The notes beneath the pieces are model-generated. The model made no database searches, had not been told where the DNA came from, and saw only the letters and a program-made list of their open reading frames with translations. A program made the position numbers and the translations under genes. Of a DNA stretch of 64,000 nt, positions 25,401-38,200 are shown in pieces. Every line of letters begins with the position of its first letter. The stretch's first letter is position 1. Source of the stretch: Hofstenia miamia (Eukaryota; Xenacoelomorpha; Acoela); assembly GCA_004352715.1 (NCBI GenBank), contig SCFE01000091.1, positions 746,478-810,477 on the forward strand, written 5' to 3'.

Positions 25401-28400
25401 GATTAAGAGATTTGTGGCCATAAACGTTTCATTGAGTGAACAGTTTGACACTATCTTAGCTTGAAAGCCAATCAAAAATCAACAAGACATTTGCTATTAA
25501 TGTTGCGTAAGTAGGATACAGTAGTTATGTATTCTTATCTCAGGCAATAATCATTTTTGTTTCACGCCAACCTATTGCATACATAACATTTGTAATGAAC
25601 GGAAGCAGCAAAGTAAAGTACTGATACCAAATGATACTGAATTTAGTAGATGTTTTCCATCTCATAAAACTAAAATAATTTCAAATTGATCAAACAAAAA
25701 GGCGCTGTCAAACCGGATTCCAGTGGCGTGCGCATGGGAGAAAATGATGGGATTCCCCCTCCCCGTCAAGTTTCCAAATTTGATTTTGACTGGATAAATC
25801 AAAAAATTTTTTTGGAAAAATTGAAAAATTTAAAATCTTCGATCGTGAAATGCATTTTTTAGAGTCTATTTTCTCAATTTTTTCAAAAATTTTCGCGCAT
25901 TGGGTAATGATGATGATGTCCCCCCGTCAGAAAATCCTGCGTACGCTACTGCCTGATTCTGATCCTGTTTTGTCTTGGACCTGATTTGCTACTCCTCAAA
26001 CTTAACCTGAACTGATTAATTCTGATAGGCCTGATCTAAAAATCTTGATTTGACTCAACACCAATGCTGGCTCGCAAGCATCAGGCCGACCAAGAGCCTT
26101 GCCACACAAGTCACAGTAACAATGAAAATATCAACAAAATATAATTGAAGAAGTGTTTCAAAGTTAAAAATATATTTAGCCGCTATTGTGTGTCAACATA
26201 AACTACATTCTTGATAAGATATTATTTGTAATAATCAACATAGATCGCTTGTACCTGGGTTGGTCATTGAATGGCCTTGTAGGGATAAACTTTTAATGCT
26301 TTCATTTATAATGTGTTTTGGATTCCGTTACGAATTACAGGTTCAATTGCCGATCGAAATCCAGTTTATGTTGATTATGATTATAACAACAGAAGAAATA
26401 ATATACTTTGTAAACGATTTTAGACTGCTCATTTTCAAAACATTTGGATTCAGGTTTTATTATATTTCAAAAAGCAAACAATTCATTACTACCTGTAAGC
26501 ATACGACTGATTTCAAATGCATGCAAGCTATTTAGGTATCAAATAAGCATTCGATATACATATTTCAGGNGCTCGCAAGCATCAGGCCGACCAAGAGCCT
26601 TGCCACACAAGTCACAGTAACAATGAAAATATCAACAAAATATAATTGAAGAAGTGTTTCAAAGTTAAAAATATATTTAGCCGCTATTGTGTGTCAACAT
26701 AAACTACATTCTTGATAAGATATTATTTGTAATAATCAACATAGATCGCTTGTACCTGGGTTGGTCATTGAATGGCCTTGTAGGGATAAACTTTTAATGC
26801 TTTCATTTATAATGTGTTTTGGATTCCGTTACGAATTACAGGTTCAATTGCCGATCGAAATCCAGTTTATGTTGATTATGATTATAACAACAGAAGAAAT
26901 AATATACTTTGTAAACGATTTTAGACTGCTCATTTTCAAAACATTTGGATTCAGGTTTTATTATATTTCAAAAAGCAAACAATTCATTACTACCTGTAAG
27001 CATACGACTGATTTCAAATGCATGCAAGCTATTTAGGTATCAAATAAGCATTCGATATACATATTTCAGGCCCAGAAATTAGTAGAATTTGATAAAGCTT
27101 ATTTTTTAATTTGAACCTTGACAAACTATAAATACACATATACCAAACTGGGTACATGAAAGCCCCCGCGACCAATTTGAGAACTCAGTAGAGGGGCAGT
27201 TGCGAAGGCATTTGCCAGACAGTTTCTTAGATTTATAAATGCTTCTCCGTTAAAAATTGGACTGATTGTTTTATTAATTTAACATTCCTTTATTAGTTTT
27301 TAAAAATTACGCAGTGTATATAATCAATATCAGTGCCCAAATTATTGTTATACTTTGATAATGTTAAAATTACAGATGGATATTTACTATACTGACTGCC
27401 AATATATATATTAAGGGAGTTAGCGAAAGATATGTGAATATATTAATGCAAGTGTACGAAGCGCGAATTGTATAAATTAGGCCTCCAGTGCCTTAAATAA
27501 TTTGGGAAATCCATACATGTATAAAGTGCCGTCTATAAGTATTTGCGTCACCCAGTTATTTTCACTTATCAGTTTTACGTAAGTGCCAAAACATATTTAT
27601 TGAATATTATAGATGAGCATAATATAAACCATCAATACTGCTGTCATCTGGCAAAGCACAGTAATTCACTAAATTTTCAAAATTGACTTTTTCCCATCAT
27701 GTGGCATAAATATTTTTTTTCAGGTTGGCCCCTTAATGGTGTTTATTTGTGGTTGGCAGAACTCAGCATCTCCTATTTGCACTTTAAATAACCAGTCAAA
27801 TTTCAGAACTTCGTCTTTATTTTTCACTGACTTACTGTGTTTTGCCAAATTGCAGCAGAATAGTCAGTTATAGCTCTGGCGAAGGATTGTAGAGTTGCTA
27901 TGAAGTTGTGCATTGAATATGTAATTTGTCAACACTAGCTTGTGATTGGATGTGTTGACTTGTTGCTAAATGAGTTCACGAATTTAAGCTCCAATCATTG
28001 ATGATAAAATATAATTTGTGAGTAGATTCACGTATTTGGCAACAGTCACACTGCACCTTCATTTGTAATAAATGGCTTCAAAACTGTATCACAGATGCAG
28101 TTGTAAGACATTATTTTGATATGCGACTCTGATACCCAACCAATGTAAACAACACACATGCCGGATATGTTGGGTGTTAACATCAAAGGTGGTGCCATGG
28201 AAGAAGTCTACATTCGTCAAATCAGCACTGATACAGTATTAGTAGGTTACGTTGAGACTGATATGTGACGATGTGCAATTAAATCAGTGTTAAATAAGAC
28301 TTTAATCGCTTGAGGAGTACCCTGGTTTAATCATTCCCGCTTAGGTATTTATAGACAACATATAATGGCTAAATATTGACCTGTTTAGATTTAGAAAGTA

Positions 28401-29173
28401 TTAGTTTAAATTGATACCCAAATCATGCCAAAGCATTCAAACACAAGGAAGGTGTTGATGAATCTAGTCTGTTAATGTCATAGTTGTGAATCAAAGGCGC
28501 TAATTATATTGTTAACCCTATCTCGGCCGAGGGGCACCCTTCCCCTGTGAGAAATAATGTTGTCTAATTTGAAAGAAGATTTAACTCTGACACTTTTTGC
28601 TTTTCCTAAAATATTGTTAGGAAGACAAATGTCTAAATATAAGAATTGTACTTTCATTATTTTCTATTGTTGTTTCATGAGTTTCTAGTTGTACACATAT
28701 TATTCCGAAAAGGCTATCTTCATCGAAAAATTCACTTTTGAACATCAGTTCAAAATAGCCCTGCCAAATATTAGCATTATTGTGGTTTTGAAACTCATGT
28801 TTCAAATGTTTTGGCATTGCAATCAATTTGCTGACCTCAAAGCCTATTATGACACGAGAGCTCCAGAATATCGATTTTCTGTTTTTTAGGATTCAGCAAT
28901 TGTAAGCCATAGTCCTGCCAAATTTCGTTGCTGTTAATTAATAGCATTGATATTATGAGTTGAGCGGTGCTCTTGGACCACCCCACGGTTTTTAAAGTGA
29001 TAAAAACCTCTCGAGATAAGGTTTTTGTCCAAAAAATTCGTATTTTCGACAATTTGTAAAAAGAATTTTATAATACATTAAAATTTTAATAAAAGTAATA
29101 TTTTTCTTTTTGAAAGTTGAAAGACGGTGCTTGGTATAACAGGTGTTTTAAACTTCAAGCACCCTGCATTTTC

Positions 29174-29215
<42 letters not shown>

Positions 29216-32200
29216 ACGTGTATTTTCTTAGACTGAATGGCAACCCTTTCCTAAAGATGTCTTCCCTCCACCAAAACTTCATTATACTCCAATCACAATG
29301 GAANNNNNNNNNNNNNNNNNNNNNNNNNNNNNNNNNNNNNNNNNNNNATATATATATATACGTGTATTTTCTTAGACTGAATGGCAACCCTTTCCTAAAG
29401 ATGTCTTCCCTCCACCAAAACTTCATTATACTCCAATCACAATGGAATCTGTTAAAATGCAAGAAGGTATGAACTTTAGTTAATGCAGTGTAGTTATATA
29501 AAGTTGCTATTCCGAAATCGAACAGTAAATTCTATCTAAATGTTAGTCAAAGCTATATAATTTTAAAACAATTATTTTAGCTGGGGTCATTATAGTTGTT
29601 ATTAAGTACGTATGGGTTGTCTTTTTGTAAGTTTGTGCCTTTTCCAAATTTTTCTCATAAATAGTTTATGATTTTAGCATTACTATAAATCATTGCTCTG
29701 AGGTTTACTCTAAATTGATCTAAGATTTTACTACACTCAATACTTGTTTATTCATTAGTATTTATATGATTCGTGCTAGCCTTTCGTCTAAGAGCATAAT
29801 TATATAGGATACTGCTGTATTTTAAGTATTTTCAAATCTGCCTATCTTTTGCATAACGTTTCATGTGTGTTTCTTACTTCACTACCATGATGTCCATTTT
29901 GTTGCGAAATATTATAATGTGCTCAGTTTACTTGTATAAGCTACGCCACAATGATAATGGAAAGAATATGTCTACATATATATGATATGATTTACATATT
30001 TTACTATAGTGTTTTTCGATTGTAAGAATTTCTTTATTCAATGTTTTTTTTAAACTTTCAAGATTAACGTACTTCTTGCTAAGGAAAAAATGTAGGGAGC
30101 ATTCAATAACTACATCGCGTTAAATGTGCTTATTTTGGCGCTTCCCTCATCATACCGTCACGATTTTTGAGGAAGCGCACAAATTCAATAACAGATTGAA
30201 ACAAATGAAAAATATACTGACAAATGACTTTGCTCATAAATTTTTCTTTCATACATCAACGTTAATAAATTCAAAAATCAATTATCCAAATTCGATCTCT
30301 GTTGTACAAAATCGGGCGATATTTCCATAAACGTCTACGCCATGCATCGATGCCAATCGAGGCAAATTCAATAACAGATTGAAACAAATGAAAAATATAC
30401 TGACAAATGACTTTGCTCATAAATTTTTCTTTCATACATCAACGTTAATAAATTCAAAAATCAATTATCCAAATTCGATCTCTGTTGTACAAAATCGGGC
30501 GATATTTCCATAAACGTCTACGCCATGCATCGATGCCAATCGAGAACTTGAGAAGCCACAGAGATCGATAATGTGAGTAATATTTGTTTGAAAAGAAATA
30601 TAACATAGAACATCAACTGGCAATCAAAATCAAAGATAACAATTCCGCAGCAAGTGTTGATGTAAACTTAGGAATTTTTTAAGAAATTAGTTTTTTATTC
30701 TGATTAAAATTTGATTTTTTAAAAAGTAAACCATACATTGTTGCATGTGATTCTAAATTTTTAATACATATATTTTTCAATGTTTTTTTGCGACTACCGA
30801 GGTTTCTGTTTTGTCCACCTCCCCTAAAGGACCGCATTGGTTTTAAGCTCCCTCTGGAAATTTTGTGGAAAAGCGATGTTTTCAAATAATGACAGATATG
30901 TAGCTTCTGTATCATCTTTTGCTCATTCGATACCACCATTTTGAGATTTGTAAACCTCTGTTAAGGTAGGTGTCCATAATCGATCTTTCATTTATTTTAA
31001 GTAAAATGCTTAAACTGAGAACATCCCAGATCAGTACATTTTACGATTTGAAGAAAATATTGAGATTGTCGAACGTGCTTCGCTTTACATTCTTCAGATT
31101 TAGTGGTTTTGATTTCTGATGGCTCTTCTGTTATGTATTCAACTACAACAGAATGACCGCTAATCACAAATTTGACCACAATCAACAATATAATTAAAGT
31201 TCTTGACTTCCAAGTCATCATTGATAGTTTGATTTTTATGGATAACACCAGTCAATTCCATTCTGAAGTTGAACATTCGCCTTTCCGTTTGGTTAAACGG
31301 GCCCCATTCAGATGCATTTGTTGCAAGAAAGTTGACTTCGAGTTCATGTTCACAAAAATGTTCAATAGCACATCTAATATTTTCGAATACCTAGGGTTTT
31401 CATCCGGCATCCTCACCAATAAGGATCATGATTTTCTTTTCTTTAGATTGTCGGTTTTGGAAACTCTGCGAATTCATCACACATATTGAAAGATGACATC
31501 TTCTGGCTCTAAAATAGTTGCAGTCTCTTCTAAAGACATGATCTTATCTTCAATAGTTGTAGTTTTAGATAGAAGACAAAGATAAACAGAGGAAAGTTTT
31601 GAGTCATGCCCTTCTGGGTTCAATGCTGGTTTAAATGTTCTAATAACCTCGTTACGTTGTCGTTCTTAGGCGGCAGAAATAGATATCGAAATTCGACATA
31701 TTGCTTTGGTCTAGTGTCGGATTGCTTTCTCTGTTATCTTTCGAGTCGCCTCCTCGAATTCATCAAGTTTTCTTTGACGATAATTTCTATATTTAAATGG
31801 TTTTATCAAAGAGAGCTTCTGTTATTTAAATTTCTTCTTTAAATTTTCAAGATTTTCTGTACGCGCCTTGATTTCACTTTGATCACTTATCGTTGAGTTT
31901 TCTTTTTTCATAAAAAACTAAAATTTCATTCTTGATACCAATTTTCTTGCTCAATTCGTAATTTATAGTATCACCTCTACTTCCTCCTGAATTTTTGGCA
32001 ACATTTTTAGAGAACGAAAAGGAAGACGTCAGTAACCGATGGGTGACTGGTTGATCAGTTGCATCTAAAACAAACAAATTTTGTACACAAGTCAGTGATT
32101 GTAAAGTGCCTTTTCGGCATGATTAAGACTGAATTTCACGCTTCCACGTTTTAGTTTTCTATGAACTTCAAGTTTAAGCTAATGAAAATTATTAAAACTT

Positions 32201-35200
32201 TGAGATAACTTGACGGAAGCAACACTTTTTTGTTGCAAGCTAACACAAATGTAATATGTTTTGGTCCAACTGATTAATCTGAATTTGCCATTTTTATTTT
32301 CACTTGTAGTCACGATAATTAATAGTTTTAAAAACAAACAAACTTAACTTCGAATGAGTTTGAAATTTGCTCTGACGAGTTGAATCAATAATTCGAATTC
32401 AAATTTACTACTGAGGCATCATCGTTTCCATCATGCTGCATCACAAAAAATTAAGAAATTGAATTCATAATCCAAAATCCAAATGTGATAGTACTTTAGT
32501 TCATTGCTTTACTGCTTTTCGATAATGCGCATGTTTATTTTTAAAATTCGAAAAGAAAATTGTTTTCGTAATTTCCTTTTTTGCTAATCATTGTGGTCTT
32601 TCCACTACTATATTGCTCACTGTTCCTGTTTTGACATTTTTGTAATTTGATGCAATATATTTTTAGCAAATACTAAGAAGTATATTCCACCATCTTTGCG
32701 TAACAGATCTGAGCCTGTTGGTAAGGTTGAGGTGCGTTTTTTATACCTTACAATCAGTTTCGCAAGAATAGTACAATCGTTTTCAAAATCCATTAGTTCA
32801 AAGATTAAGGAATTTATCCCTATACGTATATTTACATTCAGTTTTTGTTTGTTAATTGCTTCGAAATTCTTAGAATATTGCTGTTTAATTATTTTTTCTT
32901 CAGAGTAAACGATTTATTCCTCATACATTGTATATTGCTTTTCAATGTTCATTTATATATCCAATATGTTTTAATATCGGTTTTAATAATGTATTTGTTT
33001 AGTGTAACAAAGATGAGTTACCTGAAAATGAAAGAATTACCTCATCTAAAAAACGTGGGAGAAAAAAGAAGCAGTGTGCCGAGGCTGCCATCACTGTTAG
33101 ATATTATATTTTTAATGTTCAAACTACTCTTGAATTTTCTGATATTTTAATGAAAAGTTACATGACAATATTTCAACAGCATTTTTGTAAATGACTAACC
33201 GATATTTAGGTCATGCGTTCTTTCATTGTTTTAATTTAGAATGACATTATTGTAACTCCACAGCAGTCGCAATCGGCACGGCAGGTAGTTGGTGCACAAT
33301 TTACTGAACCAATGGGAAACGCTATACTAGATCCAGAGAAGGCCAAAAATAGAATACGTAACTTGAACAAGGTTGTTTTAGTTTCAATTATATTCAATGA
33401 AAAAACCTAGTTTAATCAGTTTTGATATAATGTCAATATCTATTGATGTGTTGCGCAAAAATATTCAATCTTTCCAAGTTTGTAGCAGGCAGGCAAATAA
33501 GCAATATCACTGAACAATGATTACAGCAACAGCTTTAAAGTTTGCCTTCTGCTAAACATTCTTTCATTTATTTGAATTTCGGATTTTCATGGTAATTTGT
33601 CTTTGAAGTATTCATGTTTTTCTATGTTTAAAATTTTAGTCAAAATGTTTATATATGCTTATACGACTGGTTATTTCACTTAGATACATTAGGATATTTG
33701 ATGTTGGGATATAGTCAAAAAAACTTCAGTCTGAATTTCATAGACGTGATGACTTATAATAGACGCTGATATTTGCGATTTATTTTTTTATTACCAATTG
33801 TATTGCTTAGAAGTTTTACCGCTGCCTTGGGTATATCGTTCCTATGCAGAAATTGCCATTTTTTGATTTCCAGTTAAAATTTGGTTTCTGTAGTGGAGTT
33901 TTAATATAATACTGATGAAACTTAATCCCCACCATATATTTTTGTAGCATTATTAATATGAAAATGAATAAAACAATGATCGAATGAACTAAATACTTTC
34001 AAAATATTTAACAGTAATCTAAATTGAGATACTTAGCCATAATTTGGTATTAGAAAACATGTAAAATATTTCAAGAATAGGAACATACTGAAGTTTTAGT
34101 TAACACTAACGACATTCAAAATGAAAGATACAGATTCAGATATATTTTTTGCTTAATATATGAAAGCATAGCTAATGCAAATGCCGAACTTTAGTTGAAC
34201 ACTTTCACATTAACTTGTCAAACATTAATCGTTGGATTTAGCTGAATATTAGTTATGGGCATTGTTCGTTTGATTATAAATATAAATTTTGATTTTCAGT
34301 TGCATTATTTTCACTATCAATAACAGTTTGCGTCTGACGTAATTTTATTTCAAAATTAGTCCAAGAAATCTTCATTTAAGAATTTATAATAGGAATTATT
34401 CTGATCATGTTTTTAAAAAATCAAAAATGATATTTTGTATTCTATAAATACACTGTTTAGTTAATGTACATTGCAATAACTCCGTCTGAAGTATAGACTC
34501 TACAAAGAGTAGATATCGTAATTGTTACCATTATAATTTGATGAATAATAGATTGGTGATTTCTCTAAATATACCAATGAAGGACTCACTACTAGTAAAA
34601 ATAAATCATGCCGTACGGTTCTATATGAATATGATTTTTGTTTTAAATATCAAGCATGTTGCCCTCCATCTGTTTTAAATTTATAAGTGGGGAAGGTAAA
34701 TTAGGAAATATTTGAAGACTTATTTCGATTAACTGTAATTGCTGTGCCATGGATTCTATTTGTTTTCTCATGCTGTTCTTCAACAATTTAAACTGTTTTT
34801 TACTTTTAGTGTTTATTTTTCACAAAGAAATATGAAATGTTTTGATTCAGGATTTTTACTAAATTTTTTTTAATAAAAACTACTAATAAGCTAAGAAATC
34901 AGGCCAAAAATTCCAAAACATTTACAAAATTTCAAATAAATGTAATATTTTACTATTTATTGAAGTTCAAATTCACATGACATAAATAGTGATAAAATTC
35001 ACCCATTTTTGATCCTCCTGTGTATCACTAGTCGTGATTACATTGGAATGCTGTAAATTTAATTAATTTTAATTAACAAAACTGGATCCGTTGAAATCAA
35101 ACAGCACTTACAAAATGTCTCATGGATGCGGTGAATGATTTTCTACCGACGTATAATTTATTAAAATATTGCTTTCGACCAGATCATATTAGCTATTTGT

Positions 35201-38200
35201 TAGATTTGCTAAATAGTACGTTTTCAAATAAAAAAATTATTGTATTGTTTAGAAAATCAAAGAAATTGGTGTCCTTAAACAGAGATTGGAAAGTGGGGAG
35301 AAGTTAGGAAAAGACGCTGTAAGTTTATACTTTACATCAGTCTAGTCTATTAAGTTCTTAATGAAGTAATATTTACATTGTTTTCTAAAAAGTGTTTTGG
35401 AGCCTATCTTGTTTAAATTAGTATCTAACCAGTTTCTTCTATTTTTATGCCTCTGCCTCACATCAATGGCACACGATTTTGCATTCTATGTTTCCCTCTC
35501 ATTTTTAAATTTTTAATAAATCTTTTAAAAATATAATGTTTAATATCCGCTTTGGAAATGTTCGCAAGTAATTCAATTATTTTTTCGACAACTGCTTTAT
35601 TATCGAATGGGAAAACAGATGTTCTTATTAATGAGCATGAGTTTGTTTCTGACAAGATTTTATGGTGTTCAAGAAAAATCCTTTAACTCCAAAAATGTCA
35701 CTCGCCATTGTTTGAACTATGTAGCGTTTAGGGATGGGGTCCGGATAGTGAATTGAATATACGGGATACGGGATAATATATTATTCAGTTGTTACGAGGA
35801 CAACCAGAAAAATGATCTTTTTTGTGACAAAATTTGACGAAATTTAGTTAAATGTCTTCCTATTACTGAGTACAAATACAGAAACTCTTACATGATATGT
35901 CAATTTTTTAAAGCAACTGCTTCACTAGATTTAATAACAGCACATACATTTTCATACATTATTGTGGTTTAAAATTTCTGTCAAGATCTCAATATAGAGT
36001 AACATCTCTCACCTGCAGCCGATGTTGCTTGACATTTTCGTAGCTTGGCATACAATCTCGATTAAATGGCTATCCCCTTTCCTTCCACCATAGCAGTGCA
36101 ACCGGTTTTTTCTAATCGTGAATTGATATAGGCGATTATTTCACAGGTATAATTTCCAGGATTAAAGGTGGGAGGAATAACAGGACTGGTGGAGTTTCAT
36201 CTCTCTCAAACATTGAACAACTTTGATATTTTATGATAGCAGCTTTAATTGAAACATTTAGATTGTCAACCCTCATATACTTTGGCTGAATACGCAAGGC
36301 ACAGTTCTGCAACATGTGTGCCTTGCAAAATCCATGAAAAAAGAATGTATAGAGTCCTCTTAATATTTTTCTACTGCCAGCATGCATGGCTAGTCTTAGA
36401 AACGCGTCAACCAGTGGGTCGATCGGATTCTGTCAACAAATGATTTAAAGCAGTCACAATCCAGCGTTAAGTTTTTTCTTCATTTAATGAAACTGTGCCA
36501 AAATATGACTTTTAAAACATTTCAGCCACAAATATTACCGAATTTTTCGAAAAACAAAAATATTACTTTTTGTGACTATAACTTCCTATTTAATTGCACC
36601 CTAGATCTGAAAACCACCTAATTTTAAGCAGACTTCAAAATAGACCAACAGACAAAAATATGACTTTTATGACTTTTGGTCGCCCTAATTATCAATGAAG
36701 AACAACCCTCATTTCTCAATTAATAAATATTGAATAGGTTACGTCTTGATGTGTCAGAAAAACTTGTTTTGTCGTATGACAACTTCGATATCATGGAAAA
36801 AATTTAGCTTTTTCATCGAGAATTCCATGTTTAAAACAAGTTTTACCGGTTATCGGGTAAAATCAGATAAATAAGTTTAATTTTATCGGATATCCCGATC
36901 CGTTTGTGTAATTGCCGATTTACCGGATTCCGGCACATACCTAGTAGTGTTTTCGAAAAAACGTTTCCGCTGGTTTGTCGATTCCTTTTTGATTTATTGA
37001 CTGAAAAGACAAAGTAAGTCTCAAATATTTGTCCTTTACATATTTGTGCTTCAGTAGTATTTTTGCACTTTAATGCAACAAAAGTTTTGCGCGTTTTTTT
37101 CATTTTCACGTTTGTAAAAATCGTGTACTTGTATGTGTCAACGGTAATTTTAAAATTTACAACCTTGCTAATTTGTTTTCTTGGTGTCTCATTGTCTATT
37201 TCGCCAAATTTCTTTTCACGATAAGTGCACAACCATTTTTATGTGCGCTAGATCAGTACAAAGATTTTCGGTTTTTCAATGAAAAATGTTGTGACTAGCT
37301 CAGTTACTGAGTAAAAATATATGTTCTCTAAACTAATAACCGTCTGTTGCACAATTTTAGTGTTATAGCGTCGATTGTCCTTAACGAGATTCAAGTTAGG
37401 AACTGGTAGTCTCATCTCTACATTTTCCTGGAGAATATTGTATGTTCCTGAAGTGTACATTTAACATTGACTTCACTTCAAACTTACACTTATCCAGGCT
37501 GTTATAAGATATTTATTGCTCCTGTCTTCTGTCAGATCTTCTTTCATTACTAGTGTTGACTGTCATTTCTTCTTCAATTCAAGATTCTGAGCATTCTTTT
37601 CCCAGTGAAATGTTTGCCGATGTAATTGTTTTTCAAACAAGAGAAAGCAGTCCTGCGAAATTATTTGCACATTGAATTTTCAATGATAATTTTCAAGAAC
37701 TACCGCGATTATAACAGAGTTGGTAATTTACGCATTGTAAATATCGTGATATTATGAGCACCACTATTGGGTTTCAAGCCAATGCCTTGTTTAAATAGGC
37801 ATTCGTAATCTTTGCAACATGTCGTGCATCATTCACAAATCATATCAGCTAGTTTCTAAAAAATGTCACCCATATAGTTGCTAATTTTGGTATGTTTTTA
37901 GAGTTTTGCGGTTCTTAAATTAGTATGATGTGCTTTTTCAGCTCTTGCTTGCCAATATTTCTTGCTTTTACTCTAAGGTTTCAGTGCTGTGAGACATAGG
38001 TGTACGTTTCGATTTTACAACATACCCTAATGCTATTAACGTTCATTATGGATGACAAATAATGATGTCTCTACTATCAGGCGCGGATCTAAGGGAGAGC
38101 CGAGACACCCCTAATTTCACTATTGCTCACAATTTATTAATTTCACGTAAACAATACTCTCCTGAGAAGTGAGAGTTTGAATTTCATTTGAAAAGGTAAG

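Noticed and set aside
26260-27036. Two identical 91-codon ORFs as duplicated genes
   Set aside because: They lie in the 500-bp repeat around one N, which is most likely an assembly overlap.
28516-29017. Possible inverted-repeat element with CTATCTCG ends
   Set aside because: Ends match poorly and no target duplication is visible.
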